DNA of 64,000 nucleotides from Methyloversatilis thermotolerans (GTDB taxonomy: Bacteria; Pseudomonadota; Gammaproteobacteria; Burkholderiales; Rhodocyclaceae): contig NZ_KB889967.1 in the NCBI RefSeq assembly GCF_000372885.1, forward strand, positions 2,679,430 through 2,743,429, read 5' to 3'. Under the pieces are notes generated by a model. The model did not search any database and was not told the DNA's origin. It was given only the letters and a program-made list of their open reading frames with translations. Below are positions 50,321-59,371 of the stretch, one piece after another (the first letter of the stretch is position 1; every line of letters begins with the position of its first letter). The position numbers and the translations under genes are program-made.

Positions 50321-51178
50321 TCAGCCGTTCACCGCGCCATCCATCAGCACCGCCAGCGGCGTGGTCGGACGTCCGATCAGGGTACTCAGCGCACGGCCGT
50401 CGTCGAACAGCGCGCCCTGCGCGGCGCCGGTATCGGAATCCGCCAGCAGTTCGGCCAGCGGCTGGGGCAAGCCCGCACCGAGCAGCGCGTCGAGGAAGTC
50501 GGCTTCGCTCAGATTCACGTACGGAATGGCGCGCCCCGCCTGCCGGCCCAGTTCGGCCGCGAAGTCAGCGAGCGTATAGGCGTCGTCGCCCGCCAGTTCG
50601 TACACCTTGCCGGCCTGGCCGTCCTGCAGCAGCACGGCCGCCGCCGCTTCGGCGTAATCGGCACGCGCGGCCGACGCGATGCGGCCATCTGCGGCGCAGC
50701 CGATGAACACGCCGTGCTGCAGCGCCGCCGGTACGCTGGCGAGATAGTTTTCGGTGTACCAGCCGTTGCGCAGGATGACCGCCGGCAGGCCGGATTCGCG
50801 CAGCAACTGTTCGGTGGCGCGGTGTTCTCCCGCCAGGCCCAGCGGCGAGCGGTCGGCGTGCAGCAGGCTGGTGTAGGCGATCAGGCCGACACCGACCTCG
50901 CGCGCCGCCTCGATCGCGTTGCGGTGCTGAGCCACGCGCCGGCCGATTTCGCTGGACGAGATCAGCAGCAGCTTGCGCGCGCCACGGAAGGCGGCCAGCA
51001 GCGTGGCGGGCCGGTCGTAGTCGGCCTCGCGCACGAGTACGCCACGCGCCGCGAGATCGGCGACCCTGGCCGGATTTCGCACCGCGGCAACGATGCTTGC
51101 CGGATCGATGCCGCGATCCAGCAAGGTCTGGATGACAAGGCGGCCAAGCTGGCCGGAAGCGCCGGTGATGACGATCAT
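50321..51178 (-). CDS. NmrA-like NAD(P)H:quinone oxidoreductase (QorB/YtfG-like)
   Basis: The 285-residue atypical SDR begins with the Rossmann motif MIVITGASGQLGRLVIQTLL and has the family pattern RNPARVADLAARGVLVREADYDRPATL, GLIAYTSLLHAD and LRNGWYTENY. QorB/YtfG reduces quinones with NADPH. It is divergent from an HxlR-type regulator across 87 bases carrying a perfect palindrome, the usual arrangement for redox-sensing control of quinone reductases. Confidence 0.9.
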   Translation of the reverse strand: MIVITGASGQLGRLVIQTLLDRGIDPASIVAAVRNPARVADLAARGVLVREADYDRPATLLAAFRGARKLLLISSSEIGRRVAQHRNAIEAAREVGVGLIAYTSLLHADRSPLGLAGEHRATEQLLRESGLPAVILRNGWYTENYLASVPAALQHGVFIGCAADGRIASAARADYAEAAAAVLLQDGQAGKVYELAGDDAYTLADFAAELGRQAGRAIPYVNLSEADFLDALLGAGLPQPLAELLADSDTGAAQGALFDDGRALSTLIGRPTTPLAVLMDGAVNG

Positions 51179-51228
51179 GGCAGGACTCCTTCAGATGGAA
51201 TGGATGAGGTGAGCCACCTTATCGCCTA

Positions 51229-51247
51229 TACTTACTTTTCGTAAGTA
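51229..51247 (+). promoter_or_regulatory. HxlR-type operator palindrome
   Basis: TACTTAC-TTTTC-GTAAGTA is a perfect inverted repeat between the qorB-like and hxlR-like genes. It ends 18 bases before the HxlR ATG at 51266. A TACT/AGTA core is known from YodB/HypR-type HxlR regulators. Confidence 0.7.
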
Positions 51248-51265
51248 CGCACCTGAAAGTTAGTT

Positions 51266-51715
51266 ATGGCGAAGTCCACATCGACCGCTGTCTCGCCCGC
51301 CCCGTCCGCCGGTCCGCATTCCGGCACAACGGCCCCACCGGATCTCGAGGACGCATTGAGCGCGCTGCGGCGCGGCAACGTGCTTGCCGCACTGTGCCCG
51401 TCGCGCCAGGTCCTCAATGACGTCACCAGTCGCTGGGGCGTGCTCGTGCTGCTGGTGCTCATGGGCGGCACCCACCGTTTCAGCGAGCTGCGGCGCAGGA
51501 TAGGCGGCGTCAGCGAGAAGATGCTGGCGCAGACCCTGCAGGCGCTGGAGCGCGACGGCTTCGTGGCGCGCGTGTCCTTTCCGGTGGTGCCGCCCCATGT
51601 GGAGTATTCGCTGACGGAACTGGGCACCCAGGTCGGCACGCGGGTGAACGAACTGGTCGGCTGGATAGAAGGCAATCTGCCGGCCATCATGGCAGCGCGC
51701 GAAGACCGGCGCTGA
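51266..51715 (+). CDS. HxlR-family redox-type transcriptional regulator
   Basis: The 149-residue winged-helix protein matches HxlR: TSRWGVLVLLVLMGGTHRFSELRRRIGGVSEKMLAQTLQALERDGFVAR. It keeps the N-terminal cysteine (C44 in LCPSRQVL) that senses quinones and oxidants in YodB, HypR and QorR. The first ~35 residues are disordered. It probably represses its own gene and the divergent quinone reductase gene. Confidence 0.92.
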   Translation: MAKSTSTAVSPAPSAGPHSGTTAPPDLEDALSALRRGNVLAALCPSRQVLNDVTSRWGVLVLLVLMGGTHRFSELRRRIGGVSEKMLAQTLQALERDGFVARVSFPVVPPHVEYSLTELGTQVGTRVNELVGWIEGNLPAIMAAREDRR

Positions 51716-51774
51716 CCCGCCCCGGGCTACCCGGCCGCCGTTGCGGGCCAGGCGGCGGCCGCTGTCGCGCGCGT

Positions 51775-52611
51775 TCAGTCGAGCAGAACGAACAATACGG
51801 CGCTCGGCGCGAAACAGGCGCGCACTTCCAGCCCCGCGCGCAGGCGCAGCCGGCGCGCCGTGTCCTTGTCCACCACGGCCGCGACCGACTGGGCACTCGG
51901 CAATGCGATCACGATTTCGTCATTCAGCCGGCCCGACTCGATGCGCGCCACGGTGCCGCGCAGTTCGTTGCGCAGCCCCGCCGGCGCGGGATCCCCGGCC
52001 GCAACCACCTGCATGACCGACGCCTTCACCAGCAGCATGAGGTGCATGCCTTCGCTCATCGCGAGCTGCTGGGTGCTTTCGTGGGTGAGCGATCCGATCA
52101 GCGACAGCCCGCCCGGCAGCACGACATGCACTTCGTCCAGGTGATCGTGACGACGCATGCCCGCCACCTGACCGCGGAACACATTGCGTGCGCTCGAACG
52201 CAAACCGAGCCGGGACAGCAGTTCGCGCTCGTCGCCGAGCCGGTCCAGCGCGCCCTCCAGCCGCTCCAGAAAGCGACGATGTTCGCGTTCGAGCAGGCGG
52301 TAGGTTTCGATCAGCCGGTGCCCGCGTTCGGTCAGCCGCGTGCCGCCGCCACCGCGCCCGCCGACGACGCGCTCGACCAGCGCCTCGCCGGCCAGATTGT
52401 TCATCCCATCTATGGTGTCCCAGGCGCCGCGATAGGAAATGCCCAGCTCGCGCGCCGCCCGGTTGATCGATCCATATTCCGCGATCTTGGCCAGCAGGGC
52501 GATGCGCGGCTGCCCGCCAAGCTGCTCGCGGCCCACGGTGAACCACAGGCTGCCATCGATGGACAAGCGTGCCGGATCCGTCTGCGTGTGCGTACTTCCA
52601 GGTTCTGTCAT
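51775..52611 (-). CDS. modE: ModE-family molybdate-responsive regulator
   Basis: The 278-residue protein has the ModE N-terminal winged helix (LLAKIAEYGSINRAARELGISYRGAWDTIDGMNNLAGEALVERVVGGRGGGGTRLTERG, seen in parts) and two C-terminal TOBE/MOP domains that bind molybdate (SARNVFRGQVAGMRR and the SVMQVVAAG ... RNELRGTVARIE region). ModE represses molybdate uptake and controls molybdoenzyme genes. No modABC transporter genes are in the window, so it is locally an orphan. Confidence 0.93.
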   Translation of the reverse strand: MTEPGSTHTQTDPARLSIDGSLWFTVGREQLGGQPRIALLAKIAEYGSINRAARELGISYRGAWDTIDGMNNLAGEALVERVVGGRGGGGTRLTERGHRLIETYRLLEREHRRFLERLEGALDRLGDERELLSRLGLRSSARNVFRGQVAGMRRHDHLDEVHVVLPGGLSLIGSLTHESTQQLAMSEGMHLMLLVKASVMQVVAAGDPAPAGLRNELRGTVARIESGRLNDEIVIALPSAQSVAAVVDKDTARRLRLRAGLEVRACFAPSAVLFVLLD

Positions 52612-52937
52612 GCGCCGGTAAGGCTTCGGGAATGAAGGACGGCGCGCATCCGGAAGGCGGACGCGCGTGCGTGCGCGGCCCGCCGGACGGCCTGTCCCGG
52701 ACCGGGGCAGGCACGCGGTCGCGACGGCCGCAAGCCCTCATCGTGGCATGGATGGAACGGTGTGCAATCGCGCGAGCGAGCGCACGCTGCCCGCGCGGCG
52801 AGCAGGCAGACGGAAGGGAGAGCGGTGCCGGCGCCGCGTCACGGGACGCAGCGTCGGCAGACATGGGCGACGGCGCGCGGCCGCCGCTCAGCGACAGGAC
52901 GACATCGGCCGGACCGCCAGCGGGTGCGGGGCGCGCA
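52612..52937. other. Intergenic region
   Basis: These 326 bases between modE and a small minus-strand gene show no repeat, RNA or convincing gene. Confidence 0.4.
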
Positions 52938-53159
52938 TCAGGCGGCCGCCTCGACCGGCGGTTTAACGCGCAGCCCGGTCAGCACCTGTTCCGCCTGCAC
53001 CGCGGCGCGCGAGCCATCGAAGGGCTTGCCGTACAGCACGCTCCAGATCAGGGTGGACAGGGTTTCCTCCAGCTTGGCGGCATCTTCCGCACTGACATAG
53101 GCGCCGGCGGGCGCACCGCTGGCCGTGTCTTGATCGATGCTGTAGGTACGAAGCGTCAT
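52938..53159 (-). CDS. Small hypothetical protein
   Basis: A 73-residue acidic protein beginning MTLRTYSIDQDTASG, with a helical middle (EDAAKLEETLSTLIWSVLYGKPF). AAGGAG lies seven to eight bases before ATG 53159, supporting translation; the frame continues upstream to 53237 without a good start. A perfect FNR-type box lies 230 bases upstream and could drive it. No family was recognised. Confidence 0.65.
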   Translation of the reverse strand: MTLRTYSIDQDTASGAPAGAYVSAEDAAKLEETLSTLIWSVLYGKPFDGSRAAVQAEQVLTGLRVKPPVEAAA

Positions 53160-53324
53160 GGCAGGTCTCCTTCTGGCGTTGGCGGCGCGGGCTAAAAGGC
53201 GACGCCGGCGGCGTTCGAACGCGCCGCCGGCGCCCAATCATTGCAAGCTCGACCGCCGGCCCGCAGCGGCCTGAATGCATCCCCGCCCCATCGGGCGCAG
53301 GCACGCGGCCACCGGAACCGGCTG

Positions 53325-53339
53325 TGTCGAGTTGCGACA
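53325..53339. promoter_or_regulatory. Palindrome TGTCG-N5-CGACA
   Basis: A perfect five-base-arm inverted repeat sits about 53 bases on the small-gene side of the FNR box. It may be a second regulator site; the regulator is unknown. Confidence 0.3.
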
Positions 53340-53391
53340 GACACGACAAGATCGACATGAAAACATGCCTCACACCGGACTCCAGCAAAAA

Positions 53392-53405
53392 TTGATCCAT
53401 ATCAA
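53392..53405. promoter_or_regulatory. Perfect FNR/ANR box
   Basis: TTGAT-CCAT-ATCAA is an exact match to the FNR/ANR consensus. It lies between the small minus-strand gene (ATG 53159) and the DCC-COQ7 gene (ATG 53551) and could regulate either. No strong -10 element at class II distance is obvious on either side. Confidence 0.8.
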
Positions 53406-53550
53406 TACACCGCGTCGCGGCCCGTGATTACCCACCACCGCGTCGCACAGCCGGCACCGGCGGAACCCGGAGGCGGGCGCCATCGTCCATAGCGTCAGCC
53501 GCGCGACGCCCTCCGGTCGGCGCGCCCTGTCCGCTTCGTGACGAGGAATG

Positions 53551-54495
53551 ATGGTGACTACGCCCGACAAGCCGGAACCGCTGACGGTGCTCTACGACGG
53601 CGCCTGCCCGCTGTGCCGCCGCGAAATCGCCCATGTGCGGCGCCTCGCGGACAGCCGCGGCAACTGCGCGCTCGACTTCATCGACATCAGCCACGACAAC
53701 GCCTGCCTGCCCGCCGAGCGCGCGACGCTGCTTGCGCGCTTACATGTGCAGCGCGCCGACGGCTCGCGTCTGGATGGCGCGGCCGCCTTTGTGGCGATGT
53801 GGCAGCGCCTGCCCGGCTGGCGCTGGCTGGCCCGCCTCGCGCGTCTGCCCGGCGCCCTGCCATTGCTGGAACTGGCTTATCGCGGCTTCCTGCGCATCCG
53901 GCCCTGGATGCAGCGCGCGGCGCGCAGGCTCGATCATCCGGATGGCGATACCGCCGGACGCGGTGCCGCGGCGCTGTCAGCGCACATCGAGCGCGAATTG
54001 CGCTCGGACCACGCGGGTGAAACCGGCGCCATCCATATCTATCGCGGCATCGTTGCGGTGGCGCGCCGACGCGGCGACCACGCCCTGCTCGATTTCGCGC
54101 GCAGGCACGGCGAAACCGAAGCCGGACATCTGGCGCTGATCGAAAGCTGGCTGCCGCCCTCGCATCGCAGCCGTCTGCTCGGCGCATGGCGCGTGGCCGG
54201 CTGGCTCACCGGCGCACTGCCGGCGCTGTTCGGGCCGCGCGCCGTCTACGCCACCGTTGCGGCGGTGGAAACCTTTGTCGACCGTCATTACCAGCAGCAG
54301 ATCGACCATCTGCGCACCCATGCGGGCCCGGAAGGGCTGCTGCCCGCGCTGCTGCGCTGCCAGGCGGATGAATGCGCGCATCGCGACGAAGCAGCGGCGC
54401 TGAGCGACCACCGTCCCGGCTGGCCACTGCGCATCTGGTGCGCGCTGGTCGGCCGCGGGTCGGCCGCCGCCGTGACGCTGGCGCGCCGCGTGTAG
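53551..54495 (+). CDS. DCC-family thiol oxidoreductase fused to COQ7 hydroxylase
   Basis: The ~314-residue protein joins an N-terminal DCC (DUF393) domain, residues ~10-125 with YDGACPLCRRE, to a C-terminal COQ7 domain, ~150-315. The di-iron residues of COQ7 are visible in DHAGETGAIHIYRG, RHGETEAGHL, AVETFVDRHY and DECAHRDEA. COQ7 uses oxygen to hydroxylate demethoxyubiquinone in ubiquinone synthesis. The DCC domain may supply electrons or thiol redox control. Start codons ATG 53548, ATG 53551 and GTG 53554 compete; GAGG at 53543 favours 53551 or 53554. A perfect FNR box is 146 bases upstream. Confidence 0.9.
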   Translation: MVTTPDKPEPLTVLYDGACPLCRREIAHVRRLADSRGNCALDFIDISHDNACLPAERATLLARLHVQRADGSRLDGAAAFVAMWQRLPGWRWLARLARLPGALPLLELAYRGFLRIRPWMQRAARRLDHPDGDTAGRGAAALSAHIERELRSDHAGETGAIHIYRGIVAVARRRGDHALLDFARRHGETEAGHLALIESWLPPSHRSRLLGAWRVAGWLTGALPALFGPRAVYATVAAVETFVDRHYQQQIDHLRTHAGPEGLLPALLRCQADECAHRDEAAALSDHRPGWPLRIWCALVGRGSAAAVTLARRV

Positions 54496-54538
54496 CGCCC
54501 TCGACGGCTCACCCACGCCCCACCACACCGGACACCCC

Positions 54539-54931
54539 ATGCTCGAAATCGCCTGCCTCCTGTCGGTCGCCCTGCTGTTCGGCGGCATGCTGCTGTTCTC
54601 GGCCGGCTTCGCCGCCGCGCTGTTTTCAGCGCTGCCGATCGACATGGCGCGCCGCACGCTGCGGCACACCTTCCCGCACTTCTACCTGTACGTGATCGCC
54701 AACGCCGGCCTCGCCGCGCTGCTCGCCTGGCCGCGCGACACCCTGTCAGCCCTGCTGCTCGCGCTGATCGCGCTCACCACGTTACCGACGCGACAGGTGC
54801 TGATGCCGGCGATCAATGCGGCGACCGACGCCGGGCAGCACGGCCGCTTCAAGTGGCTGCACGGCCTGTCGGTGCTGGTGACGCTGGCGCACATCGCGCT
54901 CGCCGGCGTGGTGCTCGCACGCTTCGTCTGA
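54539..54931 (+). CDS. Small four-helix membrane protein, DUF4149-like
   Basis: The 130-residue protein has four hydrophobic helices (CLLSVALLFGGMLLFSAGFAAALF, LYVIANAGLAALLAW, ALLLALIALTTLP, SVLVTLAHIALAGVVLA) and the pattern GGM-F-AGF-F-LP and RFKWLHGLS typical of DUF4149-like proteins. Function unknown. It is 43 bases after the DCC-COQ7 gene on the same strand and probably co-transcribed. Confidence 0.72.
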   Translation: MLEIACLLSVALLFGGMLLFSAGFAAALFSALPIDMARRTLRHTFPHFYLYVIANAGLAALLAWPRDTLSALLLALIALTTLPTRQVLMPAINAATDAGQHGRFKWLHGLSVLVTLAHIALAGVVLARFV

Positions 54932-54951
54932 AGCAGCGCCACACCGCTGAA

Positions 54952-56694
54952 TCAGTGCCCGCGCCGCGCCAGCACCGCGTCGCGCAGGCCGGCGTCGACC
55001 ACGCGGCCTGCCTCGACCACCACCACGGTGTCGAAGCGCGCGAGCAGGCTGGGCCGGTGCACCGAGGCGACGATGCAGGCAGCCGGAAACGCCGCCACCA
55101 TGCGGTCGAACACCCGGCCTTCGGCCTGCGGGTCGAGCGCGCTGGTCGGTTCGTCGAGCAGCAGCAGCGAACTGCCCTGCGCCGCCAGCGCACCGCGGGC
55201 CAGTGCCAGGCGCTGCCGCTGACCGCCGGAGAGGTTGCCGCCGCGCTCGCTCAGACCGCTTTGCAGGCCATCGGGCAGGCGCTCGAGCACTTCGTCGAAC
55301 ACGCCGGCGTGCATGGCCGACTGCAGCGCCGCCGGGTCGGCCGGCTGGCCGAAAGTCAGGTTCTCTTCGACGCTGGCTTCGAACACTTCAGCCTCCTGCG
55401 GAATCAGCGTCGCCAGGGTGCGCAGTTCGGCCCAGGGCACCGGCACGCCGTCGCGCAGCAGTTCACCCTGCTGCGGCAGGTAGAGGCCGGCCAGCGTGCG
55501 CAGCAGCGTGCTCTTGCCGCCGCCGCTCGGGCCAATCAGCGCGACGCGCGTGCCGCGTCGCAACTCCAGATCCACGCCGCGCAGACCGCCACGCGCGTCG
55601 TCGCCATAGCGCCAGGTGGCGCCGCGCAGTGCCAGCGTCTGCCACGGCGCGTCCGCCTGCACCGCAGGCACCGCCGCATCCGGCTCGCCGGGCGCGGCCC
55701 AGATGGGCTCGGCGCTGCAGTAGTCGGTGTGCATGCGCGCGAAGCCCTGGAAGTTCGACGCCAGCGACGCCACCACGCCGGCCGCCTGCTGCGCGTACTG
55801 GTAGATCATGAACACCGTGCCCAGCGCCACCGCCTGCCCCGGCGTGCGCACCTGCATGACATACACCACCACCAGCACCCAGGTGAGCCCCATGCCGAGC
55901 AGATCCACCGCGAACCACTTGCCCTCGTTCACCATCACCGCGCGCCGCAGCGGCGCCATCACTGCCTCCATGCGCCGGCCCAGCAGTACGCGCGAAGCCG
56001 CCTGCAGCCGCAGCCCGATCACCGTGCCCGCGTTGCCGACGAAATCGAGCAGCGCCGCGGCATAGCGGCGGTCGGCATCGTTCTCGGCGCGCGCGAGCTG
56101 CATCAGCGTGCGGTCGAAGCGCAGGATGATGAGCGCGATCACCACATAGCCGCTCACCGCGATCGCGCCACTGGTGCGCGACAGCAGCGCCAGCGCCACC
56201 AAGGGGCCGACGAAGTTGAACGCGCTCTGCAGATAGTCGAACTGGTTCTGCGCGAAGTCCGACAACGCCCGGCTCGCCTGCATCACCCGGTGCTGCAGCT
56301 CACCCGAATGCCGCCCGTCCCGCCACGCCAAGGGTGCGGCCGCGATGCGCGCATACAGCGCATCCGCCAGCCGCGCGCGCACCCGCACGCCGACATTGCG
56401 CTCCAGCACCCGCCCCGGCCCGTGCAGCAGCCACGACAGCAGATAGATGCCGACCAGATAAAGAATCCACCGCCCCGCCGTCGCCATGTCGCCCTGCTGC
56501 AAAGCATTGATCGCCTGCGCGGCCAGCCACGGCATGGTGAGGCGCAGCAGCTGCGCGCCGGACAGCAGCGCCGCGGCGCCCAACATCTGCGCGCGTGCGC
56601 CGCGGGCGTGGAGCCAGAGGGCGCGGTAGAGGTCGCGGGCGGCGGTGGGGAGGCTGATGGCGGGGCGAGGTGGGGCTGGGGTCGATGCGGTCAT
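54952..56694 (-). CDS. ABC transporter, fused membrane and ATPase domains
   Basis: The 580-residue half-transporter has a six-helix exporter domain (~30-315) and an ATPase domain with Walker A GPSGGGKST at 388-396, signature LSGGQRQR and Walker B LLLLDEPT. It would work as a dimer. The substrate cannot be inferred: neighbours are unrelated. ATG 56694 is chosen because the exporter domain starts soon after; it has no strong ribosome binding site. The gene is the last before the restriction island. Confidence 0.88.
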   Translation of the reverse strand: MTASTPAPPRPAISLPTAARDLYRALWLHARGARAQMLGAAALLSGAQLLRLTMPWLAAQAINALQQGDMATAGRWILYLVGIYLLSWLLHGPGRVLERNVGVRVRARLADALYARIAAAPLAWRDGRHSGELQHRVMQASRALSDFAQNQFDYLQSAFNFVGPLVALALLSRTSGAIAVSGYVVIALIILRFDRTLMQLARAENDADRRYAAALLDFVGNAGTVIGLRLQAASRVLLGRRMEAVMAPLRRAVMVNEGKWFAVDLLGMGLTWVLVVVYVMQVRTPGQAVALGTVFMIYQYAQQAAGVVASLASNFQGFARMHTDYCSAEPIWAAPGEPDAAVPAVQADAPWQTLALRGATWRYGDDARGGLRGVDLELRRGTRVALIGPSGGGKSTLLRTLAGLYLPQQGELLRDGVPVPWAELRTLATLIPQEAEVFEASVEENLTFGQPADPAALQSAMHAGVFDEVLERLPDGLQSGLSERGGNLSGGQRQRLALARGALAAQGSSLLLLDEPTSALDPQAEGRVFDRMVAAFPAACIVASVHRPSLLARFDTVVVVEAGRVVDAGLRDAVLARRGH

Positions 56695-56782
56695 GGGGAG
56701 TAAACGTCCTCGGGTTCGCCACGCTCCGGCCTGAACCGATGGTGCGACGCCGGGGCGTATTGTGCCCGTCCCCGGCGGCACA

Positions 56783-56804
56783 GCTCACTCGGCTCACAGT
56801 GAGC
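56783..56804 (+). promoter_or_regulatory. Inverted repeat upstream of hsdM
   Basis: GCTCACT (56783-56789) and AGTGAGC (56798-56804) form a perfect seven-base inverted repeat with an eight-base spacer, about 140 bases before hsdM. It may be an operator of the restriction operon or a junction mark. Confidence 0.4.
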
Positions 56805-56941
56805 AGTTCGGCAGCAGGGAAAGTCGTGATATAGAGCAGTTCGCCTGCAGCACAAGCCGGACAAGTGGCGCTCCTGCACTTTGCGCCATCGGTTGCCTCA
56901 GGCGCCATCGCTTTGACATGTCTCGCCTTAACCCGAATCGT

Positions 56942-59371
56942 ATGCCCGTCAAGAAGTCAGACCTCTATTCCAAACTCTGGGCCAGTTGCGACGAACTGCG
57001 CGGCGGCATGGACGCCAGCCAGTACAAGGATTACGTGCTGGTACTGCTGTTCATCAAGTACATCAGCGACAAGTACGCCGGTCAGCCCTTCGCAGCCATC
57101 CAGGTCCCCGAGGGCGCCAGCTTCGCCGACATGGTGGCGCTCAAAGGCAAGAGTGACATCGGCGACCAGATCAACAAGAAGATCGTCCGCCCGCTGGAAG
57201 AAGCCAACCGCCTGCGCATCAAGGCCGACTTCAACGACGATGCGCTGCTGGGCCAGGGCAAGGAGAAGGTCGACAAGCTCACCAACCTGATCGGCATCTT
57301 CGAGTCGAAGGACCTGGACTTCAGCCGTCACCGCGCCGACGGCGACGACATCCTGGGCGATGCCTACGAGTACCTGATGCGCCACTTCGCCACGGAGAGT
57401 GGCAAGAGCAAGGGCCAGTTCTACACGCCGGCCGAGGTGAGCCGCGTGATGGCGCAGGTGCTGGGCATCGCCAAGGCCAACACGACGCCCAACACCACCG
57501 TTTACGACCCGACCTGTGGCTCGGGCTCGCTGCTGCTCAAGGTGGCCGAGGCCGCACCTACGCCTGTCAGCATCTATGGACAGGAGAAGGACGAAGTCAC
57601 CAGTGGCCTGGCCCGCATGAACATGATCCTGCACCGCAACCCCGGTGCGGTGATCGAACAGGGCAACACCCTGGCCGACCCCAAGTTTCTGGAAGGCGGC
57701 CAGCTCAAGACCTTCGACTACGTGGTGGCCAACCCGCCGTTTTCCGACAAGCGCTGGAGCAACGGCCTGGTGGGCGATGCCTACAAGCGCTTCGAAGGCT
57801 TCGGCACGCCGCCCGACAAACAGGGCGACTACGCCTACCTGCTGCACATCGTCCGCTCGCTCAAGAGCACCGGCCGGGCCGCCTGCATCCTGCCGCATGG
57901 CGTGCTGTTCCGCGGCAATGCCGAGGCTGAGATCCGCAAGAGCCTGGTGCGGCGTGGCCTCATCCAGGCCATCATCGGCCTGCCGGCCAACCTGTTCTAC
58001 GGCACCGGCATCCCGGCTTGCATCCTGGTCATCGACAAGGCCGGCGCGTCGGCCCGCAAGGGCATCTTCATGATCGACGCCGCCCAGGGCTTCATGAAGG
58101 ACGGCCCCAAGAACCGGCTGCGCGAGCGCGACATCCACCGCATCGTCGACACCTTCACCTCGCTGGACGGCAGCGACCCGCGCTACGCCCGCATGGTGGG
58201 GCTGGACGAGATCGAGAAGAACGACTTCAACCTCAACCTGCCGCGCTACATTGACAGCAGCACGCCGGAAGACCCGCAGGACATCGATGCTCACTTGAAC
58301 GGCGGCATCCCGGAGGCCGATGTGCAGGCGCTCAGCCGCTACTGGGCCGTGTGCCCGCAGCTGCGTGCCGCGCTGTTCAAGCCCCGACGGCCGGGCTACC
58401 TGGACCTGGCCGTGGCGCCCGCCGCCATCAAGTCCACCATCCACCAGCACCCCGAGTTCCAGGCCTTCACCGCCGCCATGAACGCGCACTTCGACCAGTG
58501 GCGCGCGTCAGCCGTGAAGCGCCTGAAGTCGCTGGACAAGGGCAGCTTCCACCCCAAAGACCTGATCAAAGGCGCTGAAGGCCTGCTGGACCACTACGAG
58601 CACCTGCCCACCGCTGAGAAGCTGATCGACCCCTATGCCGTCTACCAGCACCTGATGGACTACTGGGCCGAGACCATGCAGGACGACGCCTACCTGATCG
58701 CTGAAGACGGCTGGAAGGCCGAGCCCTACCGCGTGCTGGAGACCAAGAAGAACAAGGACGGCTCACCAGGCAAGACGGTGGACAAGGGCTGGGCCTGCGA
58801 CCTGGTGCCCAAGGCGCTGCTGGTGCAGCACCACTTTGCCGCCGAGCAGGCTGAGCTGGACCGGCTCGGCGCCGAGCTGGAAAGCACGCAGGCCGCGCAG
58901 ACCGAGCTGGAAGAAGAGCACAGCGGCGACGATGCCGTGTTCGGTGGCTTCGACAAGATCAACGACAAGGAAGTGAAGTCGCGCATCAAGGAGATTGGGC
59001 ATGATGCCACCACCGATGCAGACTCGGCTGATGAGCTGGCCGTGCTGAAGCAGTGGCTGGACCTGTCGGAGCAGGCCAACGGCCTGAAGAAGCGCCTGAA
59101 GACGCTAGAGGCCGATCTGGACGCCAAGGTCCTGGCCCGCTACCCGTCGCTGACGCCCGACGAGGTGAAGGCGCTGGTGGTGGACCATAAATGGATGGCG
59201 GCGTTGGATGCGGCGGTGCATGGTGAGCTGGACCGGGTGAGTCAGGCGCTGACCGGGCGGGTCAAGGAACTGGCCGAGCGCTATGGGCGGACCATGCCGG
59301 AGCTGGTGCAGCAGGTGAACGACTTTGAGGCTCGGGTGGCGGGGCATCTGGCGAAGATGGGGTTCGCATGA
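56942..59371 (+). CDS. hsdM: Type I restriction-modification DNA methyltransferase subunit
   Basis: The 809-residue HsdM has the N-terminal HsdM helical domain (SDLYSKLWASCDELRGGMDA), SAM-binding motif I DPTCGSGS (from D189) and catalytic motif IV NPPF (from N264). A long helical C-terminal part (~590-800) contains a coiled coil, making it longer than the usual ~500-residue HsdM. It methylates adenine in the site chosen by HsdS. ATG 56942 matches family N-termini; ATG 56918 in frame is possible, neither with a clear ribosome binding site. Its end overlaps hsdS by four bases. Confidence 0.95.
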   Translation: MPVKKSDLYSKLWASCDELRGGMDASQYKDYVLVLLFIKYISDKYAGQPFAAIQVPEGASFADMVALKGKSDIGDQINKKIVRPLEEANRLRIKADFNDDALLGQGKEKVDKLTNLIGIFESKDLDFSRHRADGDDILGDAYEYLMRHFATESGKSKGQFYTPAEVSRVMAQVLGIAKANTTPNTTVYDPTCGSGSLLLKVAEAAPTPVSIYGQEKDEVTSGLARMNMILHRNPGAVIEQGNTLADPKFLEGGQLKTFDYVVANPPFSDKRWSNGLVGDAYKRFEGFGTPPDKQGDYAYLLHIVRSLKSTGRAACILPHGVLFRGNAEAEIRKSLVRRGLIQAIIGLPANLFYGTGIPACILVIDKAGASARKGIFMIDAAQGFMKDGPKNRLRERDIHRIVDTFTSLDGSDPRYARMVGLDEIEKNDFNLNLPRYIDSSTPEDPQDIDAHLNGGIPEADVQALSRYWAVCPQLRAALFKPRRPGYLDLAVAPAAIKSTIHQHPEFQAFTAAMNAHFDQWRASAVKRLKSLDKGSFHPKDLIKGAEGLLDHYEHLPTAEKLIDPYAVYQHLMDYWAETMQDDAYLIAEDGWKAEPYRVLETKKNKDGSPGKTVDKGWACDLVPKALLVQHHFAAEQAELDRLGAELESTQAAQTELEEEHSGDDAVFGGFDKINDKEVKSRIKEIGHDATTDADSADELAVLKQWLDLSEQANGLKKRLKTLEADLDAKVLARYPSLTPDEVKALVVDHKWMAALDAAVHGELDRVSQALTGRVKELAERYGRTMPELVQQVNDFEARVAGHLAKMGFA

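Larger units (their letters stand above)
53160..53550. other. Divergent intergenic region with FNR box
   Basis: The 391 bases contain an FNR-type box at 53392-53405 and a TGTCG-AGTTG-CGACA palindrome at 53325-53339. No gene was found in them. Confidence 0.55.
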
